Below, piece after piece: positions 9,646 through 18,993 of a stretch of 64,000 nucleotides of DNA. The translations under genes and the position numbers were made by a program. Position 1 is the first letter of the stretch. Every line of letters begins with the position of its first letter. The notes under the pieces were generated by a model. That model was not told where the DNA came from and did no database searches. It saw nothing but the letters and a program-made list of their open reading frames with translations. Origin of the DNA: JAVBPE01 sp031549865 (GTDB taxonomy: Bacteria > Bacillota_I > Bacilli_A > Acholeplasmatales > Anaeroplasmataceae); the NCBI GenBank assembly GCA_031549865.1, contig JAVBPE010000005.1:1-64000 (forward strand). The letters are read 5' to 3'.

Positions 9646-10553
9646 TATTTTGATAACTCAATCATTTTATCTAGCGCTTTTTGTGCATTAACACGTATTT
9701 CTTCATCTACTTCAATTACATATTTTTCTTCATTTAAAGCATCATAAACATCTTTTATTGTTGTAAGTTTCATATCAAAACAACGTAACTTTTCAGTTAA
9801 AAGATAAAATTTCTTATTAGGATTAGCATTTATTAAAGGATACATTATTCCTTCTTCGGTTCCAATAATGAATTCTTGATTAGAACTAGCTGAGGCAAAA
9901 TCTAATATTCCTTTAGTAGAACCTACATAATCTGCTTCTTCTAAAACTTCTAAACGAGCCTCAGGATGAACTAATAATAAGGCATTAGGATATTTCTTCT
10001 TCATCTCTTTGGCAAGTTCTTTAGTTAAATCATTATGAATGCAGCAATGCCCATTCCATACATCCATAGTATACCCTTTTTGATTCATTACATATTTAGC
10101 TAAATTTTGATCAGGTCCATATAATATCTTCTTTCCCGCTTTTATATAATGATCTATTATTTGAAAAGCATTTGATGATGTAACACAACAATCACTTAAT
10201 GCTTTAACATCGGCAGTTGAATTAACATATGTAAGTATTGTCGTATCAGGGTTTTCACTTTTATATTTAAGGAGATCATTTTTCTTCATCATATTAGCCA
10301 TCGGGCAGCCTGCTTCTTTAACTGGTAATAATACTTTTTTTGTTGGAGATAGTATCTTAGCAGTTTCTGCCATGAAGTGAACTCCACAAAAAACTATAAT
10401 ATCAGCAGTTGTATTTTGAGCTTCTACTGCAAGTTTATATGAATCCCCTAAAAAATCAGCCACATCTTGAACATCACTATCTTGATAGTAATGGGCTAAA
10501 ATAACTGCATTCTTTTCTTTTTTTAATCTTAATATTTCATCTTTATAATTCAT
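9645..10553 (-). CDS. nadA: Quinolinate synthase A
   Basis: Condenses iminoaspartate with dihydroxyacetone phosphate to quinolinate in NAD synthesis, using a [4Fe-4S] cluster. At 302 aa it is the short form, and the three cluster cysteines match that form's spacing: Cys83 (AGCPMAN), Cys170 or Cys171 (NGHCC) and Cys258 (RCFDMK). The substrate motif AHYYQ is at 20-24. First gene of nadA-cysK. The usual partners nadB and nadC are absent from the window, so the iminoaspartate source and the next step must be encoded elsewhere. Confidence 0.93.
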   Translation of the reverse strand: MNYKDEILRLKKEKNAVILAHYYQDSDVQDVADFLGDSYKLAVEAQNTTADIIVFCGVHFMAETAKILSPTKKVLLPVKEAGCPMANMMKKNDLLKYKSENPDTTILTYVNSTADVKALSDCCVTSSNAFQIIDHYIKAGKKILYGPDQNLAKYVMNQKGYTMDVWNGHCCIHNDLTKELAKEMKKKYPNALLLVHPEARLEVLEEADYVGSTKGILDFASASSNQEFIIGTEEGIMYPLINANPNKKFYLLTEKLRCFDMKLTTIKDVYDALNEEKYVIEVDEEIRVNAQKALDKMIELSK

Positions 10554-10592
10554 AAAATTACCTCCAAAACTTTTAATTATATAATACCATAT

Positions 10593-12725
10593 TTAATTAA
10601 AATATTCTATATTAAGTCTTTTAATCATTGTTCTATTTCCTTTAGAAATTGTTCCTGTATGCAAAAACTTAAAGCCCATAAAAGGCATTTGAGCCACATC
10701 CAAAATTATTTTATCTAAACTTATTAATCTATTATCATTTAAATCATCAAAAGTCTTTAAAGATGAAATTTTAGCTATTATTTGATTATTTAATATTTTC
10801 AAATTAATATACGTTTCGTTTATAAAAATATTTGTTATTATTTCATCACTTATAATTTGATTAATCCCATTTAAATATTTCCTTATTGTAATAGCACAAG
10901 AATTAGCCTCTTTAATCGTACGTTCTATTCTTATTGCATAACCAGATTCAGTTATATAATCATAATTAACAAAAACTTCTACATATTGTCCATTTGCACT
11001 CCCAAACCCAGAACCGCTTTTCTTTTCTGGAGCAATCACAATGTTTACTTCCATTCCATTATAATTTAAAGGTGGCGTATAAATTATAGTTGCCCCACGA
11101 GCATTTGTTAAAAGTCCATAATCGTATACTAGCGCATCCATGCCCTTCATATATTTAAAGGCATCTTGCGATTCACCTTTTTCCCATAAAGAAACATTAC
11201 TATCTAATTTATCATATGAAGGCATAAATGTTTGAAATATGATTTGATTAGTTTTGTATTCATTATTTAATAAATTATAATATTTAAAATCTTCTATTTT
11301 AATATCATGTTTAGTATACTTTAACTCTGTAGAAATTAATTCTACATATTTTTCTTTTAAACTATTATAATTCATTGGATAAATTCGACATTTTATTTTT
11401 TTATTATTATCTTGCATTGATAATTTATAAACATCACAGCGCTCATTATCGCTTGTCAAAATTAAATCATCATCACGGTACCAACTAATTATAGAATTAT
11501 CCATTCCTTCGATTTTATAATCTATTTTTATTGCATCATCTTTATAAATAAAATATGGATTTAGAATGAAGTTAGGTTGAATAACCAACTTAACTTTTAA
11601 ATTGATTATAATTCTTTTAGTTATTACCCCAAATTTAAGTGTAATAATGCCTTTAGTATCTTTTAAATCTTTATTTTCATTCTTAATTGTTAATACTGAA
11701 TCTTTAATTTTAACACTCATTGGTCCTATATATGAATAGTCTAATTTATTAACATTTAGATGCAATTCTTTTTCTTCATTATAATTAAGATTGACATAAT
11801 TATCACATTTTATTTTATAAACCAAATCGTTATTTAATAATTTTGTTATATCAAAAATATTTTCTTCATAAATTATTCTATTAAAATCATTGGAACCGAT
11901 TAGAATTGATTTGTTATTTAAAGAGACATTTTTTTGGTAACATATTGACTCTTCACTTGTCTCTAAACTCCATTCTATATTTATTATATCCCCATAATAT
12001 TTAACATCTTCTAAAACTATTAATCCGCCATGCTTTGTTAAAAATAAAGTTTTAGAATCCTTAATTTTAGTATTAAAAATACAGTTTTTAAATAATGTAA
12101 TCTCACTTGCTGCACTCCACATTGGACATGCACCATACGTCAAAAAAGTTGAATTTTCATAGATTTCTATACCTTGTGAACCAATAAAATCATTTGTTCC
12201 TTCAATATAGCAATCTTTAAAATAAGTATTTTCTACTCTCAAAGATAAAGTATCAAGCATTCCTAATATATTGCAATTATAAAATTTAAAATTTTTACCA
12301 ATTCCACCTAAGGCATATGCCTGAGTTATAACATTACTATACTTATCTTCATTTAAAGATTCATCGTAAATGTATTTAAAATTACGATTGCAATAATTAA
12401 TTATTGATAGGTTTTTAAAAATAATATTATTACCAATCACCATCATTGTATGAGCTAAACTTGATTTCTCATTTAAAAGGGGAAATGCATTAATCATATG
12501 GCCCCGATTGTCAATAATACATACTTCATCACTTTCGTTCCCTAATCCGATAATATTTAGATTATCATGTTTTATTAATAATCCTATATCAGTTTTAGTG
12601 CCACTTGCTTTATATACTCCTGGATATAAATATAGATTAATTTTTTCATTTTGATCAAAATTTATTAATTTAACAGTATCATGTAATTCTATAGTATTTT
12701 TAACATAATAATCTTTTGTAGACAT
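10593..12725 (-). CDS. Cytosolic pectinesterase-like beta-helix protein with altered active site
   Basis: 710 aa with no signal peptide or membrane segment. Residues about 30-260 follow the CE8 pectinesterase fold: DTLSLRVENTYFKDCYIEG aligns with the QDTLY...YYKECYIAG block of the secreted enzyme at 3099-7952. The two catalytic aspartates are kept with the same spacing (Asp158, Asp179). The Gln before the first is Leu157, and the segment expected to hold the essential Arg (LGRPWG) reads FLTKHG. After an Ig-like segment (about 375-465) the C-terminal third (about 490-710) looks like a beta-sandwich of the concanavalin type. SD AGGTGAT precedes ATG 12725. Either catalytically altered, acting on imported oligomers, or inactive; the fold is confident, the activity is not. 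Confidence 0.75.
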   Translation of the reverse strand: MSTKDYYVKNTIELHDTVKLINFDQNEKINLYLYPGVYKASGTKTDIGLLIKHDNLNIIGLGNESDEVCIIDNRGHMINAFPLLNEKSSLAHTMMVIGNNIIFKNLSIINYCNRNFKYIYDESLNEDKYSNVITQAYALGGIGKNFKFYNCNILGMLDTLSLRVENTYFKDCYIEGTNDFIGSQGIEIYENSTFLTYGACPMWSAASEITLFKNCIFNTKIKDSKTLFLTKHGGLIVLEDVKYYGDIINIEWSLETSEESICYQKNVSLNNKSILIGSNDFNRIIYEENIFDITKLLNNDLVYKIKCDNYVNLNYNEEKELHLNVNKLDYSYIGPMSVKIKDSVLTIKNENKDLKDTKGIITLKFGVITKRIIINLKVKLVIQPNFILNPYFIYKDDAIKIDYKIEGMDNSIISWYRDDDLILTSDNERCDVYKLSMQDNNKKIKCRIYPMNYNSLKEKYVELISTELKYTKHDIKIEDFKYYNLLNNEYKTNQIIFQTFMPSYDKLDSNVSLWEKGESQDAFKYMKGMDALVYDYGLLTNARGATIIYTPPLNYNGMEVNIVIAPEKKSGSGFGSANGQYVEVFVNYDYITESGYAIRIERTIKEANSCAITIRKYLNGINQIISDEIITNIFINETYINLKILNNQIIAKISSLKTFDDLNDNRLISLDKIILDVAQMPFMGFKFLHTGTISKGNRTMIKRLNIEYFN

Positions 12726-12776
12726 TTTATCACCTGATTATATTTTACGCCTTTTTAATAAGAGCGCAAGATTATA

Positions 12777-12806
12777 TTAAAAAAGGAGTAATTTTCTACT
12801 CCTTTA
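12777..12806 (-). terminator. Terminator of the HtrA-like lipoprotein gene
   Basis: A 9-bp stem (AAAGGAGTA 12782-12790 with 12797-12805) and a run of six T on the minus strand. Confidence 0.8.
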
Positions 12807-12823
12807 TAAAACATATTTATTTA

Positions 12824-14164
12824 TTAAATAATTTCTATTGAATTTGATAATGTTACATTAATAGTTTGTGTAATGCTATTTCTTGTATAAGTCACTGAAA
12901 TAACTTCATTAACATCAGCAGTATATAATATGTCTGTTAAAATATGCATTCTTGTAATATCGTATGTAACTCCTTTAATCGTAATAGAGTTAATAATATC
13001 TCCGACTTCTAATAAACCTTTGACAACACTATCGCTTGAAATTTCATATATTTTAATGACTTCTTCAATCGCAACTGTATTCGTAACTTGTTTATAAACT
13101 ACATAACTGCTGTCAATTTCACCTGTAATACCTAAAACGCATCTAGTTCCTTTTACTGCCGTTTTATTATCGCAATTACGAATTATATTATCAGCAACAT
13201 AAACAGCTTTAGTAATAGGTATTGCATATCCTATATTTTCAATTTCATCATCAACAACTTTTGCATTCACAATTCCAATCAATTGACCATAGCTATTGAA
13301 TAATCCTCCACCACTATTACCACTATTTACAGCAGCATCAATTCTAATAACTCTAATTGTTATTGATGTTGCTTTGTCAACAGCAGTCATTGTAATTGAT
13401 TCAGAATCAACACTTACAATACCAGTTGTAATTGCAATTCCTTCGGCTTCAGGATTTCCAACTGCATAAACATTTTGACCAACTATAATATCATTCGAAT
13501 CAGCAATATTAGCTTTTGTAGCTAAACTATTTCTTAATATATTACTATTACTAACTTTCAATATTGCAATATCATTTGTCATTGAACCACCAACATATGT
13601 TGCTTCAATTTTATATTTTTCATATTCCATTCCATATAAAAATAAATATAAAGAATCACTTATTTTATTTGTAGTTTTTGAATCATTGTCATAAACAACA
13701 TGGAAATTAGTAATTATATATGCATTACCGTTTTCTTTATCTAAATTATATATTACACCACTACCTGCTGCAGCATATTCCTTTTCAGTAACTGTTGTTC
13801 CACGTGGAAAATTATATGTTACCTCATCTTTTTTAAAACTTGCTATAATACTTACTACTGATAATAATGAATTATTAATACCAGATAACTCTATTGAATC
13901 TTGTTCAAAATATTTTGCAATAAATTCTATTAATGTTCCCGTATAACCGTCATTTTGAGCTGCTTCATATAATTTTTCGATTGTAAATTCATTGTCTGTA
14001 GCTGGAGCCTTAAGAGAATCTAACCATTCGTTAATGTCACCATCAAAACCTTGTTCAACAGCTAGATCATAGGCACTTTTGCCATCATTAGCGCAACCAG
14101 TTACAGTTATAGCACATACCAAAAAAATAAAGATTAACATTACATTTTTTATAATTTTTTTCAT
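12824..14164 (-). CDS. HtrA/DegP-like serine protease lipoprotein
   Basis: Surface quality-control type protease. Lipobox VTGC with Cys24 after a hydrophobic signal peptide. Trypsin-like domain about 100-310 with the triad His155 (TNFHVV), Asp198 (NDIAILKV) and Ser284 (GNSGGG); a PDZ-like domain follows (about 340-440, with VGDIINSITIKG). Between anchor and protease lie two short helical motifs of the type SAYDLAVEQGF-DG-EWL (30-51) and LYEAAQNDGY-TG-FI (65-83), known from Firmicutes surface and phage tail proteins. The anchor is a lipid rather than the usual N-terminal membrane helix. Single gene with its own terminator. Confidence 0.88.
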   Translation of the reverse strand: MKKIIKNVMLIFIFLVCAITVTGCANDGKSAYDLAVEQGFDGDINEWLDSLKAPATDNEFTIEKLYEAAQNDGYTGTLIEFIAKYFEQDSIELSGINNSLLSVVSIIASFKKDEVTYNFPRGTTVTEKEYAAAGSGVIYNLDKENGNAYIITNFHVVYDNDSKTTNKISDSLYLFLYGMEYEKYKIEATYVGGSMTNDIAILKVSNSNILRNSLATKANIADSNDIIVGQNVYAVGNPEAEGIAITTGIVSVDSESITMTAVDKATSITIRVIRIDAAVNSGNSGGGLFNSYGQLIGIVNAKVVDDEIENIGYAIPITKAVYVADNIIRNCDNKTAVKGTRCVLGITGEIDSSYVVYKQVTNTVAIEEVIKIYEISSDSVVKGLLEVGDIINSITIKGVTYDITRMHILTDILYTADVNEVISVTYTRNSITQTINVTLSNSIEII

Positions 14165-14241
14165 ACATTTACCTCTTTTACTATTCTATTTTATTAAATA
14201 ATCTAAGCATAATTATCAAGGAATTATGGTAAATTATATAA

Positions 14242-14685
14242 TCAATTAAAAATACTTCTTAAAAGTAACCAAAGATTTTTAGGATAATAATCCATTGGTT
14301 CATTTGGAAAAATAAAAATCATCCTCAATATATATACTGAAAATATTAATATTAGACAAATAATCCAAAATTTTTTTGAATCATATATTTTTCTAATTTT
14401 TGGTCGTTCATTAAAAACAAATACAAAAATCATAAAAAGAATTAATGGTAATAACGGGTAATAATAAAAAGCATTTTTTATATCAAATGAAAATAAACTA
14501 ATTATAGAACGAGTAATACCACACCCAGCACATGGTATACCAATTGCTTCTTTTACAAGACAACTACTATACTCAGGTAGAAAAAAATGAAATATTAAAA
14601 CATAAATCAAAAGCAATAAAGGAAACAAAAAATACTTTTTCAGTTTCCTTATAAAAATTTTAATATAATCTTTTATTATAATCAT
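14242..14685 (-). CDS. DUF2752 family membrane protein
   Basis: 147 aa, several hydrophobic helices, with the family motif PCAGCGITR (two Cys and Gly before an Arg) in a loop. The function of DUF2752 is unknown. Its ATG overlaps the stop of the DUF3137 gene in ATGA, so the two are translationally coupled and form the end of the lemA operon. Confidence 0.8.
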   Translation of the reverse strand: MIIIKDYIKIFIRKLKKYFLFPLLLLIYVLIFHFFLPEYSSCLVKEAIGIPCAGCGITRSIISLFSFDIKNAFYYYPLLPLILFMIFVFVFNERPKIRKIYDSKKFWIICLILIFSVYILRMIFIFPNEPMDYYPKNLWLLLRSIFN

Positions 14686-15572
14686 TTTTGATATTTTTGC
14701 TTATCTAAACCAAATTCTTTAATAATAGCTGGGGCTAAAATAATATCATTTATAATATTTTGGGCAAATTTTATATCAAATTTTTTATTTACATTTATCT
14801 CTAGACTATTTGAATTATCATTAATTAAAACATAAAGTTTTCCGTTTTCAAAAGCATAATATATAGTGCCACGATGCATTTTTTCTAATTCTAGCATTTT
14901 TAAGATTAATTGAGGAGTTAAAATGTAAAACCCATCTTCTTTTGATGATGCATATACTTTAAATTTTTTATTGAATTCAATTGATTCAGTTTCAATTTTT
15001 ACAAGCTTATTGCCCCAGCTTAATCCGCCATTTTCAAAAACTTTTAATGTTTTATTAATATCACCAGGATAATCAAAAATTAAAGCTTTCCCTTTAAAAT
15101 ATGTAACATAAGTAACTGTCGTAGTTTTTCCATTTGAACGAACTTGACGTTCTTGAAAGACTAAATCAGACATTTGATAATGAACATTTTCATATACTCC
15201 TGTAATTAAATCTTCACCAGCTTGTCTATCAGGTCTTTTAAGCATATTTAAAGAAATAATTTCTGCTATATCAACATGAGAGTTCATATCATAAGTTGCA
15301 GTATCTCCCAATTCTGCTTTTACGATGTCCTTAATAACATTTGTTTTAATACTTTGAGCAAATTTGCGCTTAGGAGCTTGACCAAATATAAGTACTCCCA
15401 TTCCTATTAGCAATAAAATCATTCCGATAATCGGTTCTAAGAAAAATAAAAGAACGGCCCCAATAATTAATAAAACTGCAATAATAGTCATTCTATTTGC
15501 TTTTTTATTAACTATTATTCTTTCTTCTTCATACTTTTCTAATTCATTTAACAATTTTTCTTTATTATCCAT
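14682..15572 (-). CDS. DUF3137 (galanin-like) membrane protein
   Basis: 296 aa. A charged N-terminus is followed by two close hydrophobic helices (about 28-65) and a soluble C-terminal domain typical of DUF3137. The family commonly sits beside lemA, as here. Function unknown. Its SD (GGAG) follows directly after an internal hairpin that may lower expression relative to lemA. The stop is UGA within ATGA, showing that UGA is a stop in this organism. Confidence 0.78.
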   Translation of the reverse strand: MDNKEKLLNELEKYEEERIIVNKKANRMTIIAVLLIIGAVLLFFLEPIIGMILLLIGMGVLIFGQAPKRKFAQSIKTNVIKDIVKAELGDTATYDMNSHVDIAEIISLNMLKRPDRQAGEDLITGVYENVHYQMSDLVFQERQVRSNGKTTTVTYVTYFKGKALIFDYPGDINKTLKVFENGGLSWGNKLVKIETESIEFNKKFKVYASSKEDGFYILTPQLILKMLELEKMHRGTIYYAFENGKLYVLINDNSNSLEINVNKKFDIKFAQNIINDIILAPAIIKEFGLDKQKYQK

Positions 15573-15589
15573 AATTACTCTCCATTAAC

Positions 15590-15616
15590 AAAAAGAGATG
15601 ATTGCCATCTCTTTAA
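15590..15616 (-). terminator. Intra-operon hairpin between lemA and DUF3137 genes
   Basis: AAAGAGATG (15592-15600) pairs with 15606-15614 and is followed by five T on the minus strand. It has the form of an intrinsic terminator inside the operon and probably lets only part of transcription through. Confidence 0.6.
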
Positions 15617-15618
15617 AA

Positions 15619-16185
15619 TTAGAATTCAATATTTACGTCTGCGCGTTTTGTAGCTTCTGCTTCAAAATAATTACGTTTTGTAAAGCGAGAACCAGCAACA
15701 ATACTATTAGGAAATACTATAATTGATTTATTATAAATAGAAACATTTGAATTATATGTGCTTCTAGATGCTTGAAGATTTTCTTCTACTTCAGTAATAG
15801 CATTTTGAAGACCAATAACTACTGTATTTGCTTTTAAATCAGGATAATTTTCAACTACAACATTTAAGGCTTTTGTAGCCGCTGTCATTTCTTTTTCAAA
15901 TTGAGCTTTTTCTTCAATTGAAGCATTTGCCCCTGGGTTACGCATAGAAACTATTTTTTCTAATGTTTCTTTTTCATGTTTTACATAATTTTTTGTAGTT
16001 TGTACCATTTTTGTTAATAAATCAAAACGTTTTGTTAAATAAACATCAATTCTTGATTCAGAACTTTCGATATCTTGTTGCATACGTAAGAATCCATTTC
16101 TTACTGAGATAAACCATACTAATACCATTAAAACTAATAATACTATAATTCCTACTACTATTAAAACGATTTGTGTTGGTGTCAT
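15619..16185 (-). CDS. lemA: LemA family protein
   Basis: 188 aa. One N-terminal transmembrane helix (about 5-27), then a four-helix coiled-coil-rich domain with family features (SRIDVYLTKRFDLLTKMV, NYPDLKA, LQNAITEVEENLQASR). Members are exported or membrane-anchored proteins of unclear function, often co-encoded with DUF3137 or TPM proteins. First gene of lemA-DUF3137-DUF2752, with a strong promoter and a GGAGG site upstream. Confidence 0.9.
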   Translation of the reverse strand: MTPTQIVLIVVGIIVLLVLMVLVWFISVRNGFLRMQQDIESSESRIDVYLTKRFDLLTKMVQTTKNYVKHEKETLEKIVSMRNPGANASIEEKAQFEKEMTAATKALNVVVENYPDLKANTVVIGLQNAITEVEENLQASRSTYNSNVSIYNKSIIVFPNSIVAGSRFTKRNYFEAEATKRADVNIEF

Positions 16186-16218
16186 TTTTTTTCCTCCAAA
16201 TATATATTATTTAATTAA

Positions 16219-16247
16219 ATTATACTCATTAAAAAACATATTTACAA
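16219..16247 (-). promoter_or_regulatory. Promoter of the lemA operon
   Basis: Minus-strand TTGTAA (16242-16247), 17-nt spacer, TATAAT (16219-16224). Confidence 0.7.
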
Positions 16248-16262
16248 TAAATTTCATAAAAT

Positions 16263-17426
16263 TTACACATTCTTAGAAAAATATTTTAATAATTCTTCTA
16301 CTTTATTAACTTCTTCCCATGGAAGATTAATATCAGTTCTGCCAAAATGGCCATATGCTGCGGTTTGCTTATAAATTGGACGTTTTAAATCTAAATGATT
16401 TATTATTCCTTTTGGAGTTAATGGAAATATCTCCATAACTGCTTTTGATAATAATTCTTCACTAACAATATTTGTACCAAATGTATCAACTAAAACTGAA
16501 GTTGGTTTTGCAACCCCAATCGCATAAGACAATTGAATTTGACACTTTTTAGCAAGTTTAGCTGCAACAATATTTTTAGCAATATATCTTGCCATATATG
16601 AGGCACTTCTATCCACTTTTGATGGGTCCTTACCAGAAAAAGCTCCACCACCATGACAAGCCGCTCCACCATATGTATCTACAATTATTTTTCTACCAGT
16701 TAACCCGCTATCTCCTTGTGGACCGCCAACAACAAATCTTCCAGTTGGATTAAACAAGAATTTAGTATTATCATCAACAAGATTTGAATCAACTACATAA
16801 TCAACTACATGAGTTTTAATATCACGGGCTAAATCTTCCATTGATACTTCCAAAGAGTGTTGTGTAGAAATTAATATTGTATCAATTCTTTTTACATTAT
16901 TATTATCATCATATTCAATCGTTACTTGAGTCTTTCCATCCGGACGTAAATATTCTAAAGTATTGTTTTTGCGAACTTCTGATAATCTATGTGCTAATTT
17001 GTGAGCTAATGTAATTGCCATTGGCATTAATTCTTTTGTTTCATCTGAGGCATAACCGAACATAATTCCTTGATCGCCTGCACCTTGCTCATGATCATCA
17101 CTTTCATCAACACCCATTGCAATATCTGGACTTTGAGCATCAATAGCAGTTAATACTGCCAAATTTTCAGCATCGAAACCAAATTTTCCTCTTGTATATC
17201 CTATTTTTGAAACCGTGTCTCTAACTATTGCTTGAACATCAACATAATGTGATGTTGTTATTTCGCCAAATACTACTACTAATCCAGTTGTACAAATTGT
17301 TTCGCAAGCAACACGAGCAAATTTATCATGAGCTAGTATATCATCTAATACTGCATCACTTATTTGGTCAGCTATTTTATCTGGATGTCCTTCAGTTACT
17401 GATTCTGATGTAAAAAATCTTGCCAT
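16263..17426 (-). CDS. metK: S-adenosylmethionine synthetase
   Basis: Forms SAM from methionine and ATP in the cytosol. 387 aa, full length. It carries GHPDKIADQISDAVLD at the N-terminus, the signature GAGDQGIMFGYA and the P-loop-like GGGAFSGKDPSKVDRS. Preceded by the TSCPD gene with a single-base gap; its SD (GGGAG) lies inside that gene's end. It is the last gene of a collinear run priA-fmt-pgpA-HD-GYP-TSCPD-metK. A SAM-clan riboswitch lies before priA, and an internal promoter lies before pgpA. Confidence 0.97.
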   Translation of the reverse strand: MARFFTSESVTEGHPDKIADQISDAVLDDILAHDKFARVACETICTTGLVVVFGEITTSHYVDVQAIVRDTVSKIGYTRGKFGFDAENLAVLTAIDAQSPDIAMGVDESDDHEQGAGDQGIMFGYASDETKELMPMAITLAHKLAHRLSEVRKNNTLEYLRPDGKTQVTIEYDDNNNVKRIDTILISTQHSLEVSMEDLARDIKTHVVDYVVDSNLVDDNTKFLFNPTGRFVVGGPQGDSGLTGRKIIVDTYGGAACHGGGAFSGKDPSKVDRSASYMARYIAKNIVAAKLAKKCQIQLSYAIGVAKPTSVLVDTFGTNIVSEELLSKAVMEIFPLTPKGIINHLDLKRPIYKQTAAYGHFGRTDINLPWEEVNKVEELLKYFSKNV

Positions 17427-17427
17427 A

Positions 17428-17673
17428 TTATAAAACTCCCTTCAATATCTTTGCTAATTGATCGGCACACGATGTTGGTTTAAAATCACAAATATTACCT
17501 TCTAATATTTCCACAACCTTTACTGCATCCATTCCATCAATTAACTTACTAATAGCTTTTAAATTTCCATTACAACCACCATAAAAGCTAACATTATATA
17601 TTTTACCATCTTTTAAATCAAATGTAACTTGCTTTGCGCAAACTCCATTTAATCTTTCTTTTACATTCTTCAT
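17428..17673 (-). CDS. TSCPD domain protein (TIGR03905 type)
   Basis: 81 aa. Small cytosolic protein with GVCAKQVTFDL, GGCNGNLKAISKLIDG and the TSCADQLAK ending typical of the TIGR03905 family. The TSCPD domain also occurs at the end of some ribonucleotide reductases. Four Cys could bind metal. No enzymatic role is established. Sits directly upstream of metK, 9 nt after the HD-GYP-like gene. Confidence 0.75.
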   Translation of the reverse strand: MKNVKERLNGVCAKQVTFDLKDGKIYNVSFYGGCNGNLKAISKLIDGMDAVKVVEILEGNICDFKPTSCADQLAKILKGVL

Positions 17674-17682
17674 TTAAATCAC

Positions 17683-18987
17683 CTAATTATTATCGTATAT
17701 CTCTTCAAAATCATGTTGGAATTTAATAAATCGATCAAATAAATTCACATCATAGTACTCTTTAAATTGTTCTTCTAAATATTGCATAGTTATTCTATGA
17801 CTATACGCCTTTTTATAACTTCTTATTGAACGAAGCGTTATATACATATCACATAGCATTATAATTTGCGATTCCAAATTGTTTTGAATCGACTTCATTT
17901 TCATACTGAACTCATCATTATTAGATTCTTCCATATGAGCTCTAATTATATCTTCTGTTTTTCTTTCAAGTTGAATTCTTCTAATAACTATACTACCGGA
18001 AGTGGTTTTAGTTCTAAGTAATTCAAAATATTCCTCTTCATTCATATTATCTTGTTTTTTAAAATTTATATTTAAAGTAACATGACATAAAGCATATTCT
18101 TTTATTTCATTGCATTTTTGAGGATTTAATCCCATTATAGACGCTAATTTATTACTCATATTAGAAAGAATATTGATTTGCATTATATCATCATTACTTC
18201 TAACATTTTGATTTAAAGTAACATCAAAAATTTCATTTATTACTTTTATAAAATCTTCTTGTATTTCTCTGCGTTTAAGTAGTTCCTTACGCCTTTCTTC
18301 TTGCATATATCCAGTCATTGAAACAATGGCATAAACTACTAAATAGAATACACATAGTATTATGGTCCTTAAAAATATGTCTCTAAATTCTTTTGAAATA
18401 AAAAAGTTTTGAATAAACCCAAGTAAATCATTAGCATACTCTTCACCGACTATATTATATGTTAATGTAAAATGCAAAACTGTAATTATAATTAATAATA
18501 CTTGAAATACATTTTTAAGCATTTTTTTATCTTGATATAAAGAACAAACTACCAATGAATAATACAAAAGAATATATCCAACTTCACCTAAATAAGATTC
18601 TGATCCTGTTTTTAATTTAAAATAAATCAAAATAGCAGTTAAAAACATATAAAAGCAAGCAATATACATGGCAATTTGCTGCTTAAGTAAATCTTTGGGA
18701 TTTTTATAAATCATTCCTTTTAAGAAATTATTAACAAAAAAAGTTAGGGGCAAGCAAATTAAAGTTAAAACCCAATTTGACTGATCCCCAATTGATACAA
18801 TCATAAAAATAAAAGTGTAAATTAAATTCGATAAGAATATAATATTTTTTATTACTGTATTTTTTCTAAATAAGACTTCTGTATCGTTAGCAATATCGAT
18901 GCCACTTTCGAAACCGAACATAGAGTCAAAAATAGACCACTCTTTAATTTTCTTCAGTCGCAAAAATAGCACCTCCTTTACTAACAA
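17683..18987 (-). CDS. Multi-pass membrane protein with degenerate HD-GYP domain
   Basis: 434 aa. About seven hydrophobic segments (45-68, 71-90, 104-124, 134-150, 157-178, 186-196, 205-226), a charged linker (about 228-245), then a cytosolic region 250-430 recalling HD-GYP c-di-GMP phosphodiesterases. The best-kept part is IIMLCDMYITLRSIRSYKKA (375-394), matching the family's VADVYDALTSDRPYK block, and IIRAHME (348-353) takes the place of the family's YHHE. The HD dyad and the GYP motif cannot be seen, so catalysis is unlikely and a sensing or binding role is more plausible. Between pgpA and TSCPD-metK in the same run. Confidence 0.6.
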   Translation of the reverse strand: MLVKEVLFLRLKKIKEWSIFDSMFGFESGIDIANDTEVLFRKNTVIKNIIFLSNLIYTFIFMIVSIGDQSNWVLTLICLPLTFFVNNFLKGMIYKNPKDLLKQQIAMYIACFYMFLTAILIYFKLKTGSESYLGEVGYILLYYSLVVCSLYQDKKMLKNVFQVLLIIITVLHFTLTYNIVGEEYANDLLGFIQNFFISKEFRDIFLRTIILCVFYLVVYAIVSMTGYMQEERRKELLKRREIQEDFIKVINEIFDVTLNQNVRSNDDIMQINILSNMSNKLASIMGLNPQKCNEIKEYALCHVTLNINFKKQDNMNEEEYFELLRTKTTSGSIVIRRIQLERKTEDIIRAHMEESNNDEFSMKMKSIQNNLESQIIMLCDMYITLRSIRSYKKAYSHRITMQYLEEQFKEYYDVNLFDRFIKFQHDFEEIYDNN

Positions 18988-18993
18988 ATAAAA

